NCBI GenBank assembly: GCA_026770615.1
Contig: MU631813.1
Location: 91,786-102,170 of the forward strand
From: Pavlovales sp. CCMP2436
Lineage: Eukaryota > Haptophyta > Pavlovophyceae > Pavlovales
DNA length: 10,385 nucleotides
Reading direction: 5' to 3'
The notes under the pieces were generated by a model. The model did no database searches, had not been told where the DNA came from, and saw only the letters and a list, made by a program, of their open reading frames with translations. Made by a program: the position numbers and the translations under genes. The first letter of the stretch is position 1; each line of letters opens with the position of its first letter. Below, in pieces: positions 1-5,357 of the stretch.

Positions 1-5
1 CGACG

Positions 6-308
6 ATGCAGGCGCGCAACACGCCTCTCGGGCTCATGCGCAAGGAGCTCGGAGTGATCGTGGCGCGCGGCCACGCCAGGCTCATCCTTGCCCGCGCGCG
101 CTCGCTGCACACGCAGACTGCGCGCGCGGCCGCTGGTGCCCGGGGTGCACCTTGGTTCCAGCGCACCGGCCGCTCGGCAAACGGGCCCGAGGACGCCCCT
201 GCGCACGTGGACGGCGCGTACCGTGACGACAACTGGCGCAGCCACAATGTCGACCGGGGCGCACGCCTCGGCCGCGGTGGCCGAGGCGGACAGGGTAAGC
301 GCACCTAA
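6..308 (+). CDS. Unrecognised protein with Arg/Gly-rich C-terminus, 5' partial
   Basis: The frame is open from the window edge, so the ATG at 6 may be internal. Codon third positions are almost all G or C, as in the other credible exons here, and the competing frames stop at 55-57 and 224-226. The predicted protein is basic (segment LILARARSL near residues 26-34) and ends in a short RGG-type tail (LGRGGRGGQG) before TAA at 306-308. RGG tails usually bind RNA or are arginine-methylated, but four motifs are too little to assign a role. A donor-like GTAAGC at 295-300 means the reading frame could instead splice onward just before the stop. The last 28 codons, including the stop, recur in inverted orientation at 4585-4686, which argues that reading to TAA is real in at least one ancestral copy. 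It could be a host gene end or the 3' coding end of a mobile element. Confidence 0.5.
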   Translation: MQARNTPLGLMRKELGVIVARGHARLILARARSLHTQTARAAAGARGAPWFQRTGRSANGPEDAPAHVDGAYRDDNWRSHNVDRGARLGRGGRGGQGKRT

Positions 309-495
309 ATGGACGTGAGCGTTGTGTGTGGGGGGGGGAGGGGGGGGGGACCTGTGGCAATTGCTACGAGTTCACCACCAACCTCACCTCTACCACCACC
401 ATCCCTGCTGCCAGGACTAACGTCTGACGTCGACCAAGTCAGTGAGTGAGCAACACCTATTGAACCATGCTGAGCCGCTATATATATATATATAC
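225..495 (+). repeat. Left arm of a 4.4-kb spaced inverted repeat
   Basis: Starting at GACGACAACTGG, this segment matches the reverse complement of 4381-4686 through the RGG-tail codons, the TAA stop, a G-rich tract (331-350) and a run reading CACCACCAACCTCACC, CCATCCCTGCTGCCAGGACT and GACGTCGACCAAGTCAGTGA. It ends at GAGCCGC followed by (TA)n. The identity looks high throughout, with differences mainly in the G tract and the microsatellite. The distal 60 bases recur a third time at 6444-6508. The shared end next to a TA tract suggests a repeat family with a fixed 3' end. Confidence 0.85.
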
Positions 496-519
496 TGACG
501 TCGATGACTATCCCACGCG

Positions 520-760
520 CCGCGCCGCGCTGCTCTTGCGCTCCGCTCCGCTCTTGCGCTCCGCTCTAGCGCTCCACTCCACTCCGCTCGCTCCGCGCTC
601 CGCTTCACTTCCAGTACAAGTAATATATTTAGACACACGCCGTTTGACGATTCCGCCTGCGCTCCGCTAATCTCAACGCCGCTCCGCGCTGCTCCATTTG
701 TTTCTTGGGCGCGCTCCCCTCTGGATCTATACTAAATCCCGCTCGTCCGCGCTCCATCTT
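520..760. repeat. CGCTC/CGCTCCGCT low-complexity minisatellite
   Basis: GC-rich tract of irregular short units (CGCTCCGCT, CTCCACTC, GCGCTCCGC), densest at 530-607 and then dispersed to about 755. Units are too degenerate for a fixed period. Reading frames across it are repetitive Ser/Ala/Arg strings and are not credible genes. Confidence 0.7.
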
Positions 761-836
761 GCCCCCGGCGCGGCCACAGTGTAGCGGTAAATTAAAATTT
801 CAAAGATAGTTTTCACTGATCCCGTGTACCTACTAC

Positions 837-859
837 CTACCGGTAATTTCCACCGGTAG
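837..859. other. Perfect 8-bp stem hairpin in AT-rich DNA
   Basis: CTACCGGT at 837-844 and ACCGGTAG at 852-859 are perfect inverted repeats around a 7-base loop. No gene start or end is adjacent, and no T tract follows, so no function is assigned. The surrounding 760-960 stretch is AT-rich and shows no coding signal. Confidence 0.6.
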
Positions 860-959
860 CTCCACTGGCAGGGAAACTTATTATTAGTGCCCGAGGTAGT
901 ATTCATAGTATTCATACATACTTCCTGTTCAATACTCAATAATTAACAGCTACTGTAGA

Positions 960-1110
960 CTTTTTTAATAAGCTCTTTTTTAATAAGATCACTGCCACCG
1001 CCGCTGTGCCCGGTGAGCCCGCCGCCGATCTTAAAAAAAGCCCGGCCGCCGTGCGGGAGGCCCTTCAGGGGCCCTGAGACAGATTTTAAGATCCAGCGGC
1101 CGGCGGAGGT
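960..1110. repeat. Structured region with a 10-bp inverted repeat
   Basis: GATCTTAAAA at 1027-1036 and TTTTAAGATC at 1084-1093 form a perfect inverted repeat. The arms are extended imperfectly outward by CCGCCG-rich DNA, and the enclosed part has its own palindrome TCAGGGGCCCTGA (1065-1077). A direct repeat of the type (GA)TCTTATTAAAAAA lies just to the left on the minus strand (965-988). It could be a foldback remnant. A short Gly-rich minus-strand frame here is not supported by anything else. Confidence 0.45.
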
Positions 1111-1149
1111 GGTATGCGCCCTCGGCCCACTCATCAGTCATGTACGGTT

Positions 1150-1328
1150 GGGGGATTTAATAGATGGGGGCGAAAGTAAGTAAATGATTACTGCGCGTAA
1201 ATATCTATAAAACGTCCGGCCCCGTAAAGGTCTGTCTCCCAGACTCCCAGTGGTGCAGCAACAACACACTATCAGCCTAGGACCGTTCCCGATGTATTTT
1301 ATATCCCCCTTGGCGTCACAAGCGTAAC
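1150..1328 (+). repeat. Dispersed repeat A, copy 1, with TATA-like motif
   Basis: About 179 bases that match 6802-6982 in the same orientation with only scattered differences and small indels. Shared blocks include AAATGATTACTGCG, TCCGGCCCCGTAAAGGTCTG, CAACAACACACT and GCGTCACAAGCGT. Both copies carry CTATAAAA (near 1207 and 6857), a plausible TATA element. The two ends are not TG/CA and no retroelement genes lie between the copies, so an LTR pair is not supported. It could be a dispersed promoter-bearing segment or a nonautonomous element. Confidence 0.75.
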
Positions 1329-1495
1329 TTCTTTTGGGGAGAAGGCTTATTCTAAAAGCTTCATTCATTAAGACGCTCCGATTTGCGTATGTGGTCCTAT
1401 AATAGCTGCCTTGCCCTTAGGTTTGCCTGATGAATCAAGACCACATTCAAAACATCGAACACGGCGCCTGCACGCGCCCCTGTACTTCAGGGAGG

Positions 1496-1896
1496 ATGCG
1501 TGGGCTCGCGCTTGTGTCGGCGTTTGTGTCTTCCCTCCTCCTCGTCTGGGTGCCATCCCGTCCATACCACCGGTCGCTTTTACCCGCCTTTGACGATCAC
1601 AGCCCCACGAGGGCGAGCTGGGGGCGCAGCTTACGCACGCCGCAAACCTGCAACCCGACAATCCCGGCCGTCTCGCCCTCAGCCCCCGACCGTGCGAGCC
1701 TCGGTCTCACGCCAGCGTCGTGACCCTCGCTCACACCGAGCTCGTGGAAAGCGGGCCGGCGCAGACCCACGAAGGGCAGGTGGGGGCGCAGGCACATCCT
1801 TCCCTCGACGTGCAAGTCGCAGCCAACCGCCATCCAAGTCTCCACCTCTCCCGCAGCCCCCATCCCTGCAGTCTCTTCCACCGATCCCAATTCTGA
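1496..1896 (+). pseudogene. Signal-anchor protein gene with a -1 frameshift
   Basis: The ATG at 1496 opens a frame whose first 25 residues are MRGLA plus a hydrophobic run (LVSAFVSSLLLVWV) followed by SRP, the layout of a signal peptide or type II signal anchor of an ER/Golgi protein. This frame has natural content to about residue 38. From about 1610 the coding signal moves to the next frame (GELGAQLTHAANLQPD onward, good GC3, mixed polar residues) and ends at TGA 1894-1896. A CCCC run at 1603-1606 sits at the switch, and one missing C would restore the frame. The later part would be a luminal stem-like region with no recognised catalytic domain. A donor-like AAG/GTGAGG follows at 1902, so the gene may continue by splicing. 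It may be a pseudogene or carry a base-calling error. Confidence 0.4.
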
Positions 1897-2055
1897 GGGA
1901 AGGTGAGGTATCGGCGCCGATTTTGGGATCATTGTTCGCGTTCACAGGTGGGGCGCAGCCCCTCATCAGCCCCTCGTCACTCTCCTATCTTTGGCAATAT
2001 CATACAATAGGCGCAATGACTGGTTTAACGAACCAATTTGAAATTTTGCAAGACT

Positions 2056-2336
2056 ATGCTCACGCTCCTGCTCGTCGCGGCTCTTCGCGGGGGATGGCAA
2101 AGGCGCAGCACCGTGTTCAGCCACCAGAAGTTCGCCCAGTGCGCCCTCGCGCATGCTCCCAGCGCGGTGGGCTTCATGGCGCTCAAGCCAATGGCGGGCA
2201 AACGGTGCGCGCGGATGTTCACCGCTTTAGATCGTCATGCAGGGATCCGCTGGACCGGCTCCGACGGTTCAAAGTTTCGCATCACCCATGGGCATATCGG
2301 ATTCAACCTAGCCTCGCCGACGTACCTCATCTCCAG
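2056..2336 (+). CDS. Exon of an unrecognised protein with hydrophobic N-terminus
   Basis: The ATG at 2056 starts MLTLLLVAALRGG, which resembles a secretion signal, and the frame runs with G/C-rich third positions for 93 codons to ATC TCC AG, where a consensus donor (AG/GTATCC, intron from 2337) ends the exon. The middle part (FSHQKFAQCALAHAPS, KPMAGKRCARMFTALDRHAG, GSDGSKFRITHGHIGFNL) has the composition of a folded domain but no family I can name. An acceptor-like TTTTGCAAG lies just upstream (2044-2052), so the ATG could be internal rather than the start. The next exon is not found: the DNA after the donor is palindromic repeat and a MITE. It could belong to the same gene as 1496-1896, 160 bases upstream on the same strand. 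Confidence 0.45.
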
Positions 2337-2438
2337 GTATCCGCCCGCGATCTATCGCGTACCCGCACGAAACCATGCATACGTGTCGGCGTTTCGACAG
2401 TCGATACGCCATCCAGAGGGCACGTCAGGGTTCGTGCC

Positions 2439-2588
2439 GGAATTTCGAGTAGTGAATTTCGGGCCCCGAAATTCGTGAAAAATCCGAGTGGCCAAATCCA
2501 TTTCGAGCGAAACCCGAATACCCGAAATTTCGAGCAAAAATTTCGGGTATATTTAGTTGAAGTTGTTGATTTCGAGCGAAATTCGGGG
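2439..2588. repeat. TTTCGAGCGAAA palindrome cluster 1
   Basis: Dense array of short AT-rich palindromic words built on TTTCGRGCGAAA and CGAAATTTCG (for example ATTTCGAGCGAAA, CCCGAAATTTCGAGC, TTTCGGGTA), separated by non-repeated bases. It occupies the presumed intron after the 2336 donor and abuts the MITE at 2591. The same words recur at 2771-2816, 3405-3432 and 3636-3752. Confidence 0.7.
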
Positions 2589-2590
2589 TA

Positions 2591-2755
2591 CGGGGGATCG
2601 CGGGCAATAAGAAATCGTCGTGTTAAGAAACTGAGCCTCTTTTTTGCATTGTTTGAATGTAACTTAAACAAATTTAAGCATGGTTTGTATGTAATCTGCT
2701 AAGAAACTCAGCCTCGGCCTCAAAAAGCGCCGTTCTTATTGCCCGCGATCCCCTG
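2591..2755. mobile_element. 165-bp MITE, CAGGGGATCGCGGGC family, copy 1
   Basis: The left end CGGGGGATCGCGGGCAATAA (2591-2610, continuing GAA to 2613) and right end 2733-2755 are 23-bp terminal inverted repeats with one mismatch. The left end is preceded by TA. The interior is AT-rich, noncoding, and has a subterminal direct repeat TAAGAAACT(G/C)AGCCTC at each side. A TA flank with termini starting CAGGG resembles Tc1/mariner-type elements, but the right flank does not show a clean TA, so the superfamily is inferred. A second full copy lies at 7294-7460 and a solo end at 4730-4752. Confidence 0.8.
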
Positions 2756-2770
2756 AGATAGCGAAACCAG

Positions 2771-2816
2771 CATGGCGGCCATTTCGGGCGAAATTTCGAG
2801 CGAAATGGCGGCCATG
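2771..2816. other. 16-bp stem hairpin around ATGGCGGCCAT
   Basis: CATGGCGGCCATTTCG (2771-2786) and CGAAATGGCGGCCATG (2801-2816) pair over 15 of 16 positions, with a loop that itself contains CGAAATTTCG. It sits immediately before the exon-like block at 2821. It is the most regular member of the TTTCGNNCGAAA palindrome group. Confidence 0.65.
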
Positions 2817-2820
2817 GCTT

Positions 2821-3159
2821 TTGCGCGCGGAATTCAACCGCACGTCGAACCAGTGCCCGATGTCGTCACCCTGGGCCGAGTACTTCCGCACCGTCATCTT
2901 CAACGGCGGCAACAGGCACTTCGAGCTGAAGGACCTGCGGGGCGTGCTTCGCGTCGGCCAGAAGGACCACGGGATTTGGGAGAGCGCCGACGACGAGGAG
3001 TCGAACGACTGGGTGAACTCCCTCATCCACACCGACGAGCGGACGCGCAAGCATGTTCGTGAAATGATGCGTAACGACCTGGTTGATGATTTCGGAGCTC
3101 GCACCCGCCGCACCACGTACAGACGCAGTGCGAGTTGTTGTTGTTGGCCGGCAGGTTGA
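2821..3159 (+). CDS. Exon-like fragment of an unrecognised acidic protein
   Basis: A reading frame with strong G/C third-position bias encodes about 90 residues of ordinary globular composition: SPWAEYFRTVIFNGGNRHFE, KDLRGVLRVGQKDHGIWE, a charged stretch SADDEESNDWVN and HTDERTRKHVREMMRNDL. No ATG lies at its start; the first in-frame ATG is near residue 13, after NQCP. The coding quality falls off near 3095-3115, and the last 20 residues before TAG at 3157-3159 (RRTTYRRSASCCCW) look like read-out into the antisense of the neighbouring minus-strand exon. No donor was found at the drop-off. It is flanked by palindrome clusters and lacks both ends, so it is more likely a captured or broken fragment than a complete gene. 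I do not recognise the family. Confidence 0.5.
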   Translation: MRAEFNRTSNQCPMSSPWAEYFRTVIFNGGNRHFELKDLRGVLRVGQKDHGIWESADDEESNDWVNSLIHTDERTRKHVREMMRNDLVDDFGARTRRTTYRRSASCCCWPAG

Positions 3160-3366
3160 TAGCGCCACGGTTCGTGAGCCACGAAAGGAAGATAGTGCGC
3201 GCAGCCGCGGCATCGCTCTCGTCTAAGCTCTTGAGCCGAGCCTTGATGGTGGGGTTGACCACGAAGAACTCGTCGATCGCGGACTTGGCCAGCACGATGG
3301 CCTTCGCCTTGGTGTTGATCTCCCTGAATCCCTTGTTCCAGCCCGTTAACACCATCTCAAACGACA
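3122..3366 (-). CDS. Exon-like fragment of an unrecognised protein, minus strand
   Basis: On the minus strand a frame with good third-position G/C bias runs from 3366 to about 3122: MVLTGWNKGFREINTKAKAI, VLAKSAIDEFFVVNPTIKAR, LKSLDESDAAAARTIFLSWL, TNRGAINLPANNNN. An acceptor-like CTGCAG (AG at 3368-3367) with a modest pyrimidine tract precedes it, so it may be an internal exon; an ATG sits at codon 5. The predicted segment is mostly helical in character and soluble. Past 3122 the frame stays open but runs into the antisense of the plus-strand block. The two blocks therefore meet tail to tail within a few tens of bases, without intergenic space or a visible 3' end. No known family recognised. 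Confidence 0.5.
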
Positions 3367-3404
3367 CTGCAGAGATCCCGGCAGCACGTAACTAACCCGA
3401 AAGA

Positions 3405-3432
3405 GCATGAATTTTCGCTCGAAATTCGATTT
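3405..3432. repeat. TTTCGNNCGAAA palindrome cluster 2 and AT tract
   Basis: ATTTTCGCTCGAAATTCGATTT contains two overlapping members of the palindrome group. It is followed by a TTATTATTATTATTT tract to about 3450, then TTTTGCCCGCGTCTC, which faintly resembles the MITE right end TTATTGCCCGCGATCCC and may be a decayed remnant. Confidence 0.5.
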
Positions 3433-3469
3433 ATTTTTATTATTATTATTTATTTTGCCCGCGTCTCTC

Positions 3470-3620
3470 AACGCCGTCAGTTCATAACGACGTCACTCTT
3501 GCGAGTAAATCCGCCGTGCCAGCAGTTACTTTCAGCTAAGCGCTGAAAGCCCACCACTGACAAAAAAAATCTGTTCGTTGCCGAACGCGCCCACGTTCTC
3601 ATCTAAAGCCACACCCGTCT
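3470..3620 (+). repeat. Dispersed repeat B, copy 1, with conserved hairpin
   Basis: Matches 8640-8830 in the same orientation through CATAACGACG, AATCCGCCGTGCC (TCCGTCGTGCC in the other copy), CACTGACAAAAAAA, TTGCCGAA and GCCCACGT. It contains a perfect 8-bp hairpin: CTTTCAGC (3529-3536), loop TAAGC, GCTGAAAG (3542-3549). The equivalent place in copy 2 pairs CCTTCAG with CTGAAGG, so one base pair has changed on both sides. It lies upstream of the plus-strand gene segment at 3756 but could equally be intronic. Confidence 0.65.
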
Positions 3621-3635
3621 CCATTTTACTGCAGT

Positions 3636-3752
3636 GCATTTCGAGCGAAATATCGTGCTCGAAATTTCAAGCGAATTTCGGGTGTTTCATGCTATTCTAT
3701 TTCGTGCTAATTTCGCACGAAATTTCTACCCGAAATTTCGAGCTCGAAATGG
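3636..3752. repeat. TTTCGNNCGAAA palindrome cluster 3
   Basis: Array of TTTCGAGCGAAA, GCTCGAAATTTC, TTTCGCACGAAATTTC and CCCGAAATTTCGAGC words ending just before the gene segment at 3756. It has the same word set as 2439-2588, which lies on the other side of the opposing exon blocks. Confidence 0.7.
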
Positions 3753-3755
3753 GAT

Positions 3756-4121
3756 TATGCTATCTCGAGTCGGAAGCACAAATCCTGGGGCACGTGCGGG
3801 TACGGTTGCTGGCTCTACTACCTCCTTCCACCATGGAGCCAGGGCACCGGAATGGTTGTCGACATGGGGCGCACCCTCGTATTCGCCAACAGATCTAAGT
3901 TGGTGACATGGTGCGAGGAGGACATCCACTGCATACCCAACGTCACCGCATGGCGGTCGGCCGCCAGCGGAATGGGAGGCTCGTGGTGTGATGATCTCTG
4001 GGAGAACCAACAAAATGACATGGGATGGGCACTTAAAGCGAATCGCGATGGATTTGACAGCATCCAGATTGTTAACGGCCAATTTGAGTATCTAGAGCCC
4101 ATAATAACTCGTGGCGCTTGA
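3756..4121 (+). CDS. Cys/Trp-rich unrecognised protein segment with in-frame TGA
   Basis: This frame gives well-formed protein from about 3756: SSRKHKSWGTCGYGCWLYYL, PWSQGTGMVVDMGRTLVFAN, then WCEEDIHCIPNVTAWR, GGSWCDDLWENQQNDMGWAL, DGFDSIQIVNGQFEYLEPII. Conserved-looking cysteines, tryptophans and the pattern GFDSIQI recall lineage-expanded predicted secreted proteins of marine algae, but I cannot name the family. The other frames hit stops or read as low-complexity. No start is visible: the frame emerges from a palindrome cluster, so upstream exon(s) are missing; ATG at 3852 would lose the first conserved part. TGA at 4119-4121 ends it, yet the same frame stays open for another 90 codons (KPMAACAPRSIV, a run of Cys-containing sequence to about 4330) until the TA tract. 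It may be a decayed gene, a stop just before a spliced tail, or a broken 3' end. Confidence 0.5.
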   Translation, partial: YAISSRKHKSWGTCGYGCWLYYLLPPWSQGTGMVVDMGRTLVFANRSKLVTWCEEDIHCIPNVTAWRSAASGMGGSWCDDLWENQQNDMGWALKANRDGFDSIQIVNGQFEYLEPIITRGA

Positions 4122-4330
4122 CTCTTTCAGCCCAAGCCGATGGCAGCGTGCGCGCCTCGCAGCATCGTGCGCGCCGTGGTGCATGGTGGCAAGCCAAAGA
4201 CCGTTACTTTCGCCAGGATTCGAGCGTGCTCCTACATCGATGGGGTCTGTAACTCAACGCAAAAGAAAGGCCCGTCCTTGTTGCAAAACTGTGTCCCTGC
4301 GCATGGTCACAGAGGGCTCGCGACTAGAAG

Positions 4331-4334
<4 letters not shown>

Positions 4335-4380
<46 letters not shown>
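4335..4380. repeat. (TA)23 microsatellite
   Basis: Uninterrupted TA dinucleotide repeat. It forms the terminal tract of the right inverted-repeat arm; the left arm ends in a shorter TA run (479-494) and the third copy in an imperfect one (6501-6508). Confidence 0.95.
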
Positions 4381-4381
<1 letters not shown>

Positions 4382-4686
4382 CGGCTCTTGAATCCCTATC
4401 ATAAATATATAGTGGCTCAGCATGGTTCAACAGGTGTTGTTCACTCACTGACTTGGTCGACGTCAGACGTTAGTCCTGGCAGCAGGGATGGTGGTGGTAG
4501 AGGTGAGGTTGGTGGTCAACTCGTAGCAATTGCCACAAGCTCCCCCCTCCCCTCCTCCCCCCCACACACAACGCTCACGTCCATTTAGGTGCGTGTGCCC
4601 TGTCCGCCGCGGCCGCCGCGGCCGCCGCAGCCACCGCGGCCGAGGCGTGCGCCCCGGTCGGCATTGTGGCTGCGCCAGTTGTCGTC
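4381..4686 (-). repeat. Right arm of the spaced inverted repeat
   Basis: Reverse complement of 225-495. It contains GGCTCAGCATGGTTCAACAG, GACTTGGTCGACGTCAGACG and GTCCTGGCAGCAGGGATGGT in the order expected for an inverted copy. Beside the TA tract it carries a small internal duplication: GCGGCTC at 4381 and GTGGCTC at 4411, each next to a TA-rich run. Similarity stops at 4686, directly at a splice-acceptor-like CCTCTTCCCAGCAG on the minus strand. Confidence 0.85.
4585..4686 (-). CDS. RGG-tail terminal exon or fragment, second copy
   Basis: On the minus strand 33 codons plus TAA (4587-4585) read DDNWRSHNADRGARLGRGG followed by CGGRGGRGGQGTRT. It is the same C-terminus as the left-edge gene, with an extra GGRG unit and the same stop, so the frame has been kept after the copies separated. 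A pyrimidine-rich tract and CAG (CTCTTCCCAGCAG, 4699-4687) precede it, consistent with a spliced last exon. The upstream coding part is absent: a MITE end lies 40 bases away. It is best read as a 3' fragment of a duplicated gene or of a mobile element's terminal reading frame. Confidence 0.45.
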   Translation of the reverse strand, partial: DDNWRSHNADRGARLGRGGCGGRGGRGGQGTRT

Positions 4687-4729
4687 CTGCTGGGAAGAGG
4701 ACCCCGGCTGTTACTAGTGTGTGGTACAG

Positions 4730-4752
4730 CAGGGAATCACGGGCAATAAGAC
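4730..4752. mobile_element. Solo MITE terminus, CAGGGGATCGCGGGC family
   Basis: CAGGGAATCACGGGCAATAA followed by GA matches the 23-bp terminus of the elements at 2591 and 7294 with two or three differences. GTACAG precedes it, as at 7291. No matching opposite end is found in the next few hundred bases, so it is a truncated or solo end. Confidence 0.6.
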
Positions 4753-4935
4753 AGGCGAATTATGGATAATGAGAGGGCTCGAGCGGAATAATTATTTACT
4801 ATTCCATGTGCTCAGATATATTAGTTAAATACGCGTCGATATATTAGTTAAACTATCTAAAAGATTCTCTGTGAAACTTTACTTCCCCGCCTTAATTAAC
4901 CCATCAATTGATCTAACTAAGTTTGTTGAAAGCTC
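4753..4935. other. AT-rich spacer with a 15-bp direct repeat
   Basis: No gene signal. GATATATTAGTTAAA occurs at 4815 and again at 4838, a 23-base spacing with ACGCGTC between. Confidence 0.5.
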
Positions 4936-5107
4936 TAATACGCGCGTCATTTTGTAACCCCCCCTCCCCTTGTCCTTCTATAGAGGAGGTACATTCGACA
5001 TTATTTCGAAAAAATACAATACAGAGGAGGTACTTTCAACGTTATTCGAAAATAACAAAAAAAACGAGGGGGGGGGTCATTACGGCCTCTGGAGCGAGGG
5101 GGGGTCG

Positions 5108-5330
5108 TTCACCACCTCGGCGCAGATCGGCGCACGGTGCAGATCTGTGCTCTGCGCTCGGCGTAGATCGGCGCGCGGCGCAGATCGGCGCTCGGCGCTT
5201 GGCGCTCGGCGTAGATTGGCGCTCGGCGCTTGGCGCTCGGCGCAGATCGGCGCTCCGCGCTCGGCGCAGATCGGCGCAGATCGGCGCGCGACGCTCGGCG
5301 CTCGGCGGCGCGCTTGGGGCAGCGCTCAGT
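5108..5330. repeat. Minisatellite of GGCGCAGATC/GGCGCTC units, 31-bp period
   Basis: Built from GGCGCAGATC and GGCGCTC/GGCGCTT words. AGAT(C/T)GGCGCTCGGCG occurs at 5182, 5213 and 5244, a strict 31-base period; the last intervals shrink to 24 and 10 bases. Since 31 is not a multiple of three, the array is not keeping a reading frame. Confidence 0.8.
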
Positions 5331-5357
5331 GTCTAGGGGCACAGCGCCGAACGCACA

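Noticed and set aside
1597..1932. 111-codon minus-strand frame
   Set aside because: Antisense of the better-supported plus-strand gene; composition is that of a reverse shadow.
1500..2702. 400-codon plus-strand open frame
   Set aside because: Ser/Pro/Arg-rich throughout and runs straight through a splice donor, palindromes and most of a MITE. Better coding signals occur in the other two frames over 1496-1896 and 2056-2336.
2866..3213. Minus-strand frame across the 2821-3159 block
   Set aside because: Val/Leu/His-rich pattern typical of the antisense of a GC3-rich exon; it crosses the junction with the other block.
3529..3549. Histone-mRNA-type 3' stem-loop
   Set aside because: Stem is 8 bp with a 5-base loop and lacks the GGYYCU...AGRRCC consensus; no histone frame upstream.
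4254..4448. Frames with long Tyr-Ile runs
   Set aside because: Direct translation of the TA microsatellite.
5109..5342. Frames across the GGCGCAGATC minisatellite
   Set aside because: A 31-base period is not a multiple of three, so the frames do not persist from unit to unit; Arg/Ala/Ser strings only.
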